Of a stretch of 64,000 nucleotides of DNA, positions 35,463 to 43,741 are shown one piece after another. The DNA lies in contig NZ_CP034279.1 of the NCBI RefSeq assembly GCF_009739905.1, positions 4,340,001-4,404,000 on the forward strand, written 5' to 3'. The first letter of the stretch is position 1. Each line of letters begins with the position of its first letter. The notes under the pieces are model-generated. The model saw only the letters and a program-made list of their open reading frames with translations. It did no database searches and had not been told where the DNA came from. Source of the stretch: Streptomyces ficellus (GTDB taxonomy: Bacteria; Actinomycetota; Actinomycetes; Streptomycetales; Streptomycetaceae). Position numbers and translations under genes: made by a program.

Positions 35463-37508
35463 GTGCCGGACAACGCAGCAGAGGTGACCGCGGCCGGGAT
35501 CGCCCGGCTCGCCGGAGTGGGGCGTGCCGCGGTCAGCAACTGGCGGCGCAGGCACGCCGACTTCCCCAAGCCCGTCGGGGGCACCGAGACCAGTCCGTCC
35601 TTCGCCCTCGCCGACGTCGAGCGGTGGCTGCGCGCCCAGGGCAAGCTCGCCGAGGTTCCGCTGCGCGAACGCGTCTGGCAGCACGTCGCCGGACACCCCG
35701 CCGGAGCCGTCACCGCCCTCCTCCACGCGGGCTGCGCCCTCCTCCTCGTACGGGACCGGCCCAGCGGCTGGCTGGAGCTGAGCGCGGTCTCCGACGAGCG
35801 CCTGGCCGAACTGCTGCCCGCCGCGCTGGACGAGGTCCTGACGCTGCGCCTCGGCACCGACCGGACCGTCCCCACCCCCCGCCCGGCCGAACTCGCCCCC
35901 TCCGTCCCCCTGCTGCGGTCCGCCACCGAGCTCGCCGCCGGGGCGGGCGCCCGCCAGGCCTTCGAGTTCCTCCTCGGCCGCCACCTGGACGCCAACCCCC
36001 GCCAGTACACGCTGACCCCGCCCGGCCCCGCCTCCCTCATGGCCGAACTCGCCGCGCCCGCCGCCACCGTCCCCGCCGCCACCGTCCTCGACCCCGCGTG
36101 CGGGACCGGCGCCCTGCTGCGCGCCGTCCCCGGCCCGGCCGCCCTGTACGCCCAGGAGACCGACCGCGACCTGGCCGCGCTCACCGCCCTGCGGCTGGCC
36201 CTCCAGTCCGGCGCCGAGGTGCGCGCCCGGGCCGGCGACGCGCTGCGCGCCGACGCGTTCGGGCAGCTGGCCGCCGACGCGGTGCTCTGCCACCCGCCCT
36301 TCAACGAACGCAACTGGGGCCACGAGGAGCTGGCCTACGACCCGCGCTGGGAGTACGGCTTCCCCGCCCGCACCGAGTCCGAACTGGCCTGGGTCCAGCA
36401 CGCCCTGGCCAGGCTGCGCCCCGGGGGCACCGCCGTCCTGCTGATGCCGCCCGCGGCCGCCTCCCGCCGCTCCGGCCGCCGCATCCGGGCCGACCTGCTG
36501 CGCCGCGGCGCGCTGCGGGCGGTCGTCGCCCTCCCGGCGGGGGCGGCGCCCCCGTACGGCGTCCCGCTCCACCTGTGGGTGCTGCGCAAGCCCGTCGCGG
36601 GCGCCCCCGCCTCACCGGAACTGCTGCTCGTCGACACCTCCGAGCACACCGACGCGGGCCGCGACAAGCTCGACTGGCCGGCCGTCCACACCGCCGTGCT
36701 CGACGCGTGGACGCCCTTCGACAAACACGGCACGGTCACCGAACGGCCCGGCGCCCACCGGTCCGTCCCCGTCATCGAACTCCTCGACGACGACGTCGAC
36801 CTCGCCCCCGCCCGCCACCTGCCGCCCCCGGCCGCCGCCGGCGGAGCCGAGGAACTGGCCGGAGTGCGCGACCGGCTGACCGCCGTACTGCGCCGCACCG
36901 GCGAGCTCACCCCGCCGCCCGCCCGCACCTCCCCGCACCCCGGACCCGCCCGCCTGCCCGGCGTCACGGTCGGCGAACTCGCCCGCACCGGCGCCCTGGA
37001 GCTGCTCACGGGCTCCGGCACCGCCACCGGCCCGGTCGCCGTCCTCACCGAACAGGACGTCCTGGCCGGCCGGCCCCCCTCCGGCACCCTCCCCGAGGGC
37101 GGCGGCGACGAGCCGGTGCTCGTCCGCGCCGGTGACGTCGTCGTACCGGTCCTCGGCGGCGGCTCGATCGCCCGGGTCGCCGACGCCGCCACCGAGGGCG
37201 CCGCCCTGGGCCGCAACCTCCAGCTGCTGCGCCCCGACCCGGCCGCCCTCGACCCCTGGTTCCTGGCCGGCTTCCTGCGCGGCACCGCCAACAACCGCCA
37301 GGCCAGCAGCTACGCGTCCACCGCGACCCGCCTGGACGTCCGGCGCCTCCAGCTGCCCCGCCTCCCGCTCGCCGAACAGCAGCGCTACGGCGAGCGGTTC
37401 CGGGCGCTCGCCGAGTTCGAGGAGGCGCTGCGCCTCGCGGGGCGGCTGGGCGAGCGGCTGGTGCGGGGCATGTACGACGGGCTGACGGACGGCACGGTCG
37501 AGGCCTGA
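35463..37508 (+). CDS. orphan type I-like N6-adenine DNA methyltransferase
   Basis: 681 residues. An N-terminal HTH (GIARLAGVGRAAVSNWRRRH, residues ~10-30) is followed by an HsdM-like core: SAM motif DPACGTG (210-216) and motif IV as HPPF (277-280) instead of the usual NPPF/NPPY. The C-terminal ~200 residues resemble an HsdS-type target-recognition half (QASSYASTATRLDVRRLQLPRLPLAEQQRYGE). No restriction subunit is adjacent, so this is a solitary methylase or a methylase-like regulator. GTG 35463 follows GGGAAGGGAG; an upstream ATG lies inside the operator region. Confidence 0.82.
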   Translation: MPDNAAEVTAAGIARLAGVGRAAVSNWRRRHADFPKPVGGTETSPSFALADVERWLRAQGKLAEVPLRERVWQHVAGHPAGAVTALLHAGCALLLVRDRPSGWLELSAVSDERLAELLPAALDEVLTLRLGTDRTVPTPRPAELAPSVPLLRSATELAAGAGARQAFEFLLGRHLDANPRQYTLTPPGPASLMAELAAPAATVPAATVLDPACGTGALLRAVPGPAALYAQETDRDLAALTALRLALQSGAEVRARAGDALRADAFGQLAADAVLCHPPFNERNWGHEELAYDPRWEYGFPARTESELAWVQHALARLRPGGTAVLLMPPAAASRRSGRRIRADLLRRGALRAVVALPAGAAPPYGVPLHLWVLRKPVAGAPASPELLLVDTSEHTDAGRDKLDWPAVHTAVLDAWTPFDKHGTVTERPGAHRSVPVIELLDDDVDLAPARHLPPPAAAGGAEELAGVRDRLTAVLRRTGELTPPPARTSPHPGPARLPGVTVGELARTGALELLTGSGTATGPVAVLTEQDVLAGRPPSGTLPEGGGDEPVLVRAGDVVVPVLGGGSIARVADAATEGAALGRNLQLLRPDPAALDPWFLAGFLRGTANNRQASSYASTATRLDVRRLQLPRLPLAEQQRYGERFRALAEFEEALRLAGRLGERLVRGMYDGLTDGTVEA

Positions 37509-37655
37509 CGGAACGGCCCGCCGACGGCCCGGGCGGCGCCGCGTGATCAGTTCGACAACGGTTCCGTACAACCCCGGCGCCGCTGTCGGTGTCGATGTAT
37601 ACGCTCGTCCTCTCGTCCGACTCGCCGGGTCGGCACACGTCATCCAGGAGCAGTA

Positions 37656-38333
37656 ATGCACGGCCACGGCCACGCACCGCCCCAGCCAGGGCGTACCGCC
37701 GACGGCACGCTGGTCGTCCTGCGCACGCTCTTCGTGGCCCTCACCGTGCTGAGCTGCGGCTTCCTCGCCTGGACGCCGCTGCTGCGGCTCGCCGTCGTCA
37801 CCCGCAGGGCCCTCGACTGGATCCTGTTCTGCGTCGTGACGCTGTCCGCCATCGGCATGTTCGCCTTCCTGGTGGCGGCCACCCCGACCGACGAGAACCA
37901 GGAGATCAGCGACGGGGCGGCGATCGCCTTCCTGACCTGGACGGTGATCACCATCCTCGGCGTCACCGTCTACTACCTGATCGCCGAGATCCGGCACTAC
38001 GGGAGCGCCACCGCCGGGCCCGCCCCGCTCTACGGCGCGCCGCGGCCCACCGGTTACGGCTACCCGCCCGCCGCACCGCCGCAGCAGACCCGGCCGCAGC
38101 ACACCCAGCCGCACCAGCCGCCGCACCACCAGACCCAGCCCCAGCATCCGACCCCGCCGCCCCAGCCGCCCCACCAGCCGCAACAGGCGCCCCACCAGCC
38201 CCACCAGACGCCCCCTCCCGCCCCGAAGCCCACGCCCCAGCGCATCGACCAGGTGCGCGCCGAGCTCGACGAGCTCAGCGACCTCCTGCGCAGCGAACCG
38301 CGCGACCGCGACCCCCGGGACGAGGGCCGGTGA
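37656..38333 (+). CDS. membrane protein with His/Pro/Gln-rich tail
   Basis: 225 residues. Three hydrophobic helices (residues ~22-42, ~52-76, ~88-110) are followed by a cytoplasmic low-complexity Pro/Gln/His tail (~135-195) and a short predicted coiled helix (IDQVRAELDELSDLLRSE). It overlaps the start of the Ser/Thr kinase by 4 bases (GTGA), so the kinase and this protein are co-translated and may interact; the kinase itself lacks a membrane anchor. ATG 37656 with AGGAG upstream. Confidence 0.72.
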   Translation: MHGHGHAPPQPGRTADGTLVVLRTLFVALTVLSCGFLAWTPLLRLAVVTRRALDWILFCVVTLSAIGMFAFLVAATPTDENQEISDGAAIAFLTWTVITILGVTVYYLIAEIRHYGSATAGPAPLYGAPRPTGYGYPPAAPPQQTRPQHTQPHQPPHHQTQPQHPTPPPQPPHQPQQAPHQPHQTPPPAPKPTPQRIDQVRAELDELSDLLRSEPRDRDPRDEGR

Positions 38334-39862
38334 ACGGACGGGTCATCGCCGGGCGGTACGAACTGTCCACCGTCATCGGCCAGGGCGGCATGGGGCAGGT
38401 CTGGACCGCCTACGACGGGCGGCTCGACCGCCGGGTCGCCGTCAAGCTGCTGCGCCCCGACCGCATGGCCGCCGCCACCGCCGCGGAGGAGATGCGCCGC
38501 CGGTTCGTCCGCGAGTGCCGCGTCACCGCCCAGGTCTCCCACCCCGGCCTGGTCACCGTGCACGACGCGGGCAGTGACGGCGACGACCTGTTCCTGGTCA
38601 TGCAGTACGTGGAGGGCGCCGACCTCGCCGACCACCTCGCCGAGCACGACCCCTACCCGTGGCAGTGGGCGGTGTCCGTCGCCGCCCAGCTGTGCGCCGT
38701 GCTCGCCGCCGTCCACGCGGTGCCGATCGTCCACCGCGACCTCAAGCCGCGGAACGTCATGGTGAAGCCCGACGGCACGGTCACCGTCCTCGACCTGGGC
38801 GTCGCGTCCGTCATCGACACCGACACCACCCGCCTCACGCACACCGGCTCGCCCATCGGCAGCCCCGCCTACATGGCGCCCGAGCAGGCCATGGGCGGCG
38901 CCGTCGGCCCGTACACCGACCTGTACGCGCTCGGCGCGCTGCTCCACGAACTCCTCAGCGGCCAGGTGCCCTTCGCCGGCTCGACCGCCCTCGGCGTCCT
39001 GCACCGGCACCTGTACGAGCCGCCGCTGCCCGTGCGCCAGCTGCGCCCGGAGATCCCCGACGCGCTCGAAGCCCTGGTCCTGCGGCTGCTCGCCAAGGAC
39101 CCGCAGGCCCGCCCGTCCGGCGCGCAGGAGGTCTACGAGGCCCTCGTCCCGCTGCTGCCCGCCCGCGGTGCGACCACCGGGCCGCTCGACCCGACCCGGC
39201 CCTTCGTCCGCCCGCACGCCCCGTGGCCCGACCGGGTCACCACGCCCGCGCCCGTACCGCCGCCGCCCACCGCGCCGCCCCCGGTGTCCCGGCCCGACGT
39301 GGCCGCCGCCGTCGAGGAGGTGAAACGGCTGCTCGGCGAGGGCAGCATCACCCAGGCCGTCGACCTCCTCGGCTCGATCCTCCCGGCGGCCGCCGCCGAG
39401 CACGGCGAACACTCCCCGGTGGTCCGGATCCTGCGCAAGCAGTACGCGACGACGCTGATGGACGACGGCCAGTACCGGCGCGCCCTGCCCGAGCTGCGGC
39501 GCCTCGCCGACGACCGCGAGGCCGAGGCAGGACCGGCCGACCCGCAGGCGCTGCAGTTCCGGTACGACGCCGCGCTGTGCCTGGAGCAGCTCGGCGAGAC
39601 GGCCGCCGCGCTCGCCGAGTACCGCGCGGTGCTCCCGTACTACGCCGGCAGCCAGTCCGCCGGCACCGACCAGGGCGGCCGAGCCTTCGACATCCGGCAC
39701 CGCATCGGGCACCTGCTGCTCGCCATGGGCGACCACACGGCGGCCCACCAGCAGCTCCAGAACCTGCTGTACGACACGGAGCGGGTGTACGGGCCGTACC
39801 ACCCGCTCCCGGCCGAGCTGCGCCGCGCGCTGGACCGCCAGCAGCGCATGCGCGGGCTATGA
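38330..39862 (+). CDS. Ser/Thr protein kinase with C-terminal TPR-like region
   Basis: 510 residues. Hanks-type kinase domain (1-270): GQGGMGQVW glycine loop, VAVKLL Lys, catalytic HRDLKPRNVMV, and APEQAMGG. The DFG metal motif is DLG (VLDLGVAS), a common actinobacterial variation. After a Pro-rich linker, residues ~325-510 form helical repeats of TPR type (ITQAVDLLGSI; YRRALPELRRLADD; AALAEYRAVLPYY). No transmembrane segment, unlike PknB. It is coupled to the upstream membrane protein and ends 6 bases into the convergent methyltransferase gene. Confidence 0.88.
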   Translation: MNGRVIAGRYELSTVIGQGGMGQVWTAYDGRLDRRVAVKLLRPDRMAAATAAEEMRRRFVRECRVTAQVSHPGLVTVHDAGSDGDDLFLVMQYVEGADLADHLAEHDPYPWQWAVSVAAQLCAVLAAVHAVPIVHRDLKPRNVMVKPDGTVTVLDLGVASVIDTDTTRLTHTGSPIGSPAYMAPEQAMGGAVGPYTDLYALGALLHELLSGQVPFAGSTALGVLHRHLYEPPLPVRQLRPEIPDALEALVLRLLAKDPQARPSGAQEVYEALVPLLPARGATTGPLDPTRPFVRPHAPWPDRVTTPAPVPPPPTAPPPVSRPDVAAAVEEVKRLLGEGSITQAVDLLGSILPAAAAEHGEHSPVVRILRKQYATTLMDDGQYRRALPELRRLADDREAEAGPADPQALQFRYDAALCLEQLGETAAALAEYRAVLPYYAGSQSAGTDQGGRAFDIRHRIGHLLLAMGDHTAAHQQLQNLLYDTERVYGPYHPLPAELRRALDRQQRMRGL

Positions 39863-40675
39863 GGCCGTGGCCGCCCGGCAGTAGACCGAGTCGGCGATCC
39901 GGCCCAGGCCGGTGAGGCCCGGCGGGCGGGGGCCGGCGTCCGGGCCGAGGACGACGACCGCCCCGGGCGCCGCCAGGTCGCGCACGGCCGCCAGGTCGTG
40001 GTCGCCGTTCACCACGAGCACGCCGTAGCGGCGGTCGGCGATCCGCTCCCGCACGGCCGCGTCGCCGAAGCCGCCCCGCGCGATGCGCACCGCGTCCGCC
40101 GCCCCCGCCCCGCCGCCCAGCGCCAGGTTGCCGCGCACCACGTCCTCCCGGGCGGGCGGGCCGTCCAGCGGGTCGACGACCGTCAGCCGCGCCTCGACAC
40201 CGCCGCGCCGCAGCATCCGTTGCAGCCCGGCGCCGAACAGCCCGTGCAGGGTGCCGATCTCCAGGACGTCGCCGTTGGGCGGGGCGAGCAGCGGGACGGC
40301 CGCCAGCCGGCCGCACACGTCGGAGACCGTGCCGGGCAGGCCGCCCGCCCCGAGCGCCTCCAGCGCCACGAGGTGGCGGTAGGCGACGGTCACGTCGTGC
40401 CGGGTCCGCTCGCCGTCGCCGCCGGTGACGGCGCGCACCTCCCGGACGAGAACGTCGACCTGGGTCGCGGTGGGCATCCGGTGCCCGTCGCGACCGGCCC
40501 GGTCGAGCAGCAGCCCGAGGCCGTAGCTCTGGCGGCGCAGGTCGGCGACCGCGTGGTGCAGGGCGTCGAGGTCGGTCTGGAACGCGGAGGTGGCACGCTC
40601 CATGCGCTGCTCGACCAGGGCGAAGGCCGGGCGCAGGACCCGCTTCGCCAGCCGGTTGCTCAGAAGAGAGGGCAT
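39857..40675 (-). CDS. class I SAM-dependent methyltransferase
   Basis: 272 residues. Motif I is GDVLEIGTLHGLFGAGL (residues ~136-152), with LTVVDPLDGPP as the acidic loop and VLVVNGDHDLAAVRDLAAPG further on, as in the Methyltransf_24/cephalosporin-hydroxylase-like group often found in surface-polysaccharide clusters. N-terminal ~80 residues are helical and basic. ATG 40675 chosen; a TTG three codons earlier is possible. Its neighbours on the right are remnants of glycosylation genes, so it may be a survivor of the same locus. Confidence 0.72.
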   Translation of the reverse strand: MPSLLSNRLAKRVLRPAFALVEQRMERATSAFQTDLDALHHAVADLRRQSYGLGLLLDRAGRDGHRMPTATQVDVLVREVRAVTGGDGERTRHDVTVAYRHLVALEALGAGGLPGTVSDVCGRLAAVPLLAPPNGDVLEIGTLHGLFGAGLQRMLRRGGVEARLTVVDPLDGPPAREDVVRGNLALGGGAGAADAVRIARGGFGDAAVRERIADRRYGVLVVNGDHDLAAVRDLAAPGAVVVLGPDAGPRPPGLTGLGRIADSVYCRAATAS

Positions 40676-40685
40676 GCGCGGCAAG

Positions 40686-41285
40686 CTACGCCGCGGGGAC
40701 CACCGCCCGGGTCACGTCACGGTGGTGCGGCGGTGAAGTCTTGGTGGCGCGCAGGCGTCGGGCGGTGCCCGCGGCCACCAGCGCGACGAGCGCCACGGCC
40801 GCCGCGGCCGCCCCCGCCCGCAGCCCCGGCGGGCGGAACGCGCACGCCACGGACGTCTTCCGGCCGCTCACCGCCACGGCGACCAGCCGCCGTACGACCC
40901 GGCGGGCCGCCCCTCGCAGCGCCAGCCCGCGATCCGGGGCGCCGCGAGGACGGCGGTGCCCCGGGCGCCCGGCGGAAGGTCGGCGCGCACGCCGTCGCCG
41001 GTGACGTGCACCGCCACCGCGCGGTGCGCCCGCGCCGCCGAGGCGCGCCGTCCCGGTGAAGTCCGGCGCCCACAGGTGGACGTCGGTGCCGACCGGGCAC
41101 GTGCCGTCGGCGGGCAGGTCGTAGACGCGGGCGCCGAGCAGCAGTTCCTGGTCGCGGAACGGCGAGGCCCCGTAGCGGGGTTCCGGGCCATCCGGACGGA
41201 CCGTCACCAGGGGCAGCGCGCCTTCGAGTACGAGAACGTCCCGCGTGAGCGCGGCCGCTCGGCATGGACGTTCGGAAAGCTCCAC
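40686..41285 (-). pseudogene. C-terminal remnant of a YfhO-like membrane glycosylation protein
   Basis: The minus strand encodes fragments resembling the end of a YfhO-type protein: LVTVRPDGPEPRYGASPFRD and VYDLPADGTCPVG in one frame, VHVTGDGVRADLPPGARGTA and LAAPRIAGWRCEGRPAGSYGG in another, then LVAVAVSGRK and a final helix (AGAAAAAVALVALVAAG) back in the first. Two compensating frame breaks fall near 41030-41045 and 40880-40890. The N-terminal several hundred residues with the transmembrane helices are missing. The fragment ends at 41255-41285, where the oppositely oriented GT2 fragment begins. Confidence 0.62.
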
Positions 41286-41548
41286 TCCTGCTGGTGTCCC
41301 TGGCCGGCGCGTACGCCGCCTGGATCGTCGGTGCCGCCCTGGTGAACGGGGTCGACACCCCCGGTTATGTCACCCTGCTGGTGACGGTCACGGCACTCGC
41401 CGGGGTGCAGATGGTGATGCTGGGACTCGTCGGGGAGTATGTGGGCCGTATCTACTACGAGGTGAAACGCCGCCCGCACTTCCTGGTGAAGGCGACCAAC
41501 ACGCCCGTACCGCACCACCGACCCCGTGGGGAGCTCGTACGCCGATGA
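41264..41548 (+). pseudogene. C-terminal remnant of a GT2 (GtrB/DPM1-like) glycosyltransferase
   Basis: 94 codons encode only the membrane tail of a bactoprenol glycosyltransferase: two hydrophobic helices (LLLVSLAGAYAAWIVGAAL; VTLLVTVTALAGVQMVMLGL) and the characteristic LVGEYVGRIYYEVKRRPHFLV end. The whole catalytic GT-A domain (~220 residues) is absent. The ATG at 41264 may still be used, giving a two-helix peptide; its stop overlaps the gtrA start as ATGA, preserving the original operon junction. Confidence 0.7.
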
Positions 41549-41964
41549 CCGTCCGCGGCCAGATCGTCAGGTTCGCGCTGGTGGGCGTGGTGAACACCGC
41601 CACGTACTACTGCTTCTACCTGCTGTTCCTGGCCGTGGGCCTGCCCTATGTGGCCGCCCACGTCGTCGCCTTCCTGCTCTCCATGACCGGGTCGTTCTTC
41701 CTGAACTGCCGTTTCACCTACCGGACCCGCCCCACCTGGCGGAAGTTCCTGCTGTTCCCGCTGACCAACGCCGCCAACTTCGTGATCACCACGAGCGGCG
41801 TGTGGCTCCTGGTGGACGTGGCCGGCTTCTCCAGCCGCTGGGCCCCACTGGTGGCCGCCGCGGCGGCCATCCCGATCACGTTCGTCGTCTCGCGGACGAT
41901 CATGCTCCGGCCCGAGACTCCCCGGACCCGTGACTCGTTGATCGAAGCAGTCGCCTCGAAGTAG
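41545..41964 (+). CDS. GtrA-family membrane protein
   Basis: 139 residues with four transmembrane helices. The GtrA pattern is clear: QIVRFALVGVVNTATYY at the start, LLSMTGSFFLNCRFTYR in the centre, and FVVSRTIML at the end. GtrA proteins flip or help present polyprenyl-phosphate sugars made by GtrB-type transferases. ATG 41545 overlaps the stop of the truncated GT2 gene, so its natural partner is lost from this locus; it may be a relic or may serve another transferase. Confidence 0.88.
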   Translation: MTVRGQIVRFALVGVVNTATYYCFYLLFLAVGLPYVAAHVVAFLLSMTGSFFLNCRFTYRTRPTWRKFLLFPLTNAANFVITTSGVWLLVDVAGFSSRWAPLVAAAAAIPITFVVSRTIMLRPETPRTRDSLIEAVASK

Positions 41965-42046
41965 TGGCCCGAGCCACCTTCACTGCCTACCATCGATCAC
42001 CGCAAGGTCGTTCACACTGACGCACGACCCACGCCGGGAGGCTCCT

Positions 42047-42691
42047 TTGCACCGCCTGCATCGCCGCCGTCGCACCGCGCTCTCCGTCTCCGCCGCGCTC
42101 ATCGCCGCGGCACCCCTCCTGGCCGCCTGCGGAAGCGACACCCACCCGGGCGCCGCGGCCGTCGTCGACGGCGACCGGATCGAGGTGGCCGCCCTCCAGG
42201 CCCAGGTCAGGGACGTACGCAGCGCCCAGGAGGCGTCCCCGCAGGCGAAGCAGCTGATCGAGGCCACCGGCGACCTGAACCGCCAGAAGCTGAACGGCCT
42301 GATCTTCGACCGGGTGGTGGAGAAGGTCGCCGCCGACGAGGGGATCACCGTCAGCCGCAAGGAGGTCCAGGAGACCCGGCGGGCCGCGGCCGCCGAGAGC
42401 GGCGGCGAGGAGCAGCTCGCCGCGATGCTGCTCCAGCAGCAGGGCGTCGCGCCCGACGAGATCGACGGCGTGGTGCGGCGCAACGTGCTGATGAACAAGG
42501 TCGCCGCGAAGCTGGGCGCGGGGAACACCCCGGAGGGGCAGCAGAAGCTGACCCAGGTCTTCGCCGCGGCGTCCAAGGCACTCGACATCGATGTGAACCC
42601 GCGGTACGGCACGTGGGACAACGACAAGATCCAGCTCGGCGAGTACAGCGCACCCTGGCTCCGCCGGTCGAGCGGGCAGCAGCAGATGTAG
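42047..42691 (+). CDS. SurA N-domain lipoprotein (putative foldase)
   Basis: 214 residues. A basic leader with hydrophobic core and lipobox LLAAC (Cys ~28) predicts a lipoprotein. The mature part (AAVVDGDRIEVAALQAQV ... LNGLIFDRVVEKVAADEGI ... SRKEVQE) matches the SurA/PrsA-type N-terminal chaperone domain; no parvulin isomerase domain follows. The start is the rare TTG at 42047, chosen because GGGAGG is 6-7 bases upstream and no ATG/GTG fits the signal peptide. It lies 9 bases before mazG, so the two form an operon. Confidence 0.85.
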   Translation: MHRLHRRRRTALSVSAALIAAAPLLAACGSDTHPGAAAVVDGDRIEVAALQAQVRDVRSAQEASPQAKQLIEATGDLNRQKLNGLIFDRVVEKVAADEGITVSRKEVQETRRAAAAESGGEEQLAAMLLQQQGVAPDEIDGVVRRNVLMNKVAAKLGAGNTPEGQQKLTQVFAAASKALDIDVNPRYGTWDNDKIQLGEYSAPWLRRSSGQQQM

Positions 42692-42700
42692 GTTCGAGGG

Positions 42701-43723
42701 GTGAACGCCGACAGCCCCGACACCCCCGACACCTCCTCCGCAGACGGCCCCGGCGCGTCCGGCGCCCCCGGCCGCGTCGTCCTGCTGACCGCCAGCCACC
42801 GCGTGGCACCCGGGCTGCTGTCCTGGTCCGCGTGGCGGACGCTGCACGACGCCGACCGCGTCCTGTGCGCCGACGACGCGCACCCCCAGCTGCCGTACCT
42901 GCGCGAGGCGGGCGTCACCGTGGAGATCGCCGCGCCCACCGCGCGGGAGCTGGTCGACGCCTGCGCCGGGGGCCGCACGGTCGTCGTGGTGGCGGCCGGC
43001 GAGGGCGACGGCGCCCTGACGGACGGGCTGGCCCGGCTGGCGGGCTCCGGCCGGGTCGCGATGCCCGACCTGGAGCTGCTGCCCGGTTCGTACGACCTGC
43101 CGGGGGCCCGGCTGCTGGACCTCGTCGAGGTGATGGACCGCATCCGCCGCGAGTGCCCCTGGTCGTCCCGGCAGACGCACGAGGGCCTGGCCAAGTACGG
43201 CATCGAGGAGGCGTACGAGCTCGTCGAGGCCATCGAGGACGGCGACCGCGACGAGCTGCGCGAGGAGCTGGGGGACGTCCTGCTCCAGGTGGTGTTCCAC
43301 GCCCGGATCGCCGAGGAGCACGAGGAGGAGCCGTTCTCCGTCGACGACGTGGCAGGCACGATCGTCGAGAAGCTCATCCACCGCCACCCGCACGTCTTCG
43401 GCGAGGAGCGCGCCGAGACGCCGGAGGAGGTCAAGGAGCACTGGCTGCGGACCAAGGCGATCGAGAAGCGGCGCGCGTCGGTCACCGACGGGGTCCCGCT
43501 CGGCCAGCCGGGCCTCGCGCTGGCCGCCAAGCTCGCGAGCCGGGTTCGCACCGCCGGTCTGGACGTCGCCCTCCCGGCCGGCGACGGCATCGGCTACGAG
43601 CTGCTCGCCCTCGCCGTACGCGCGGAGGCGGACGGTGTCGACCCGGAGGCCGCCCTGCGCGCGGCGGGCCGCGCCTACCGCGACGCCATCCGCACGGCCG
43701 AGGCGGCGGGGCAGCCGTCCTGA
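42701..43723 (+). CDS. mazG: MazG nucleoside triphosphate pyrophosphohydrolase
   Basis: 340 residues. The MazG core has the metal-binding EExxE...ExxD set in KYGIEEAYELVEAIEDGDR and ELREELGDVLLQVVFHARI. It hydrolyses (d)NTPs and, in mycobacteria, oxidised dNTPs. The ~110-residue N-terminus (VVLLTASHRVAPGLLSWSAW ... TVVVVAAGEGDGAL) resembles a reduced tetrapyrrole-methylase-like domain, as in actinobacterial and YabN-type MazG. GTG 42701. Downstream the P450 begins 18 bases later. Confidence 0.92.
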   Translation: MNADSPDTPDTSSADGPGASGAPGRVVLLTASHRVAPGLLSWSAWRTLHDADRVLCADDAHPQLPYLREAGVTVEIAAPTARELVDACAGGRTVVVVAAGEGDGALTDGLARLAGSGRVAMPDLELLPGSYDLPGARLLDLVEVMDRIRRECPWSSRQTHEGLAKYGIEEAYELVEAIEDGDRDELREELGDVLLQVVFHARIAEEHEEEPFSVDDVAGTIVEKLIHRHPHVFGEERAETPEEVKEHWLRTKAIEKRRASVTDGVPLGQPGLALAAKLASRVRTAGLDVALPAGDGIGYELLALAVRAEADGVDPEAALRAAGRAYRDAIRTAEAAGQPS

Positions 43724-43741
43724 CGGGTTAACGTCGGGGGC

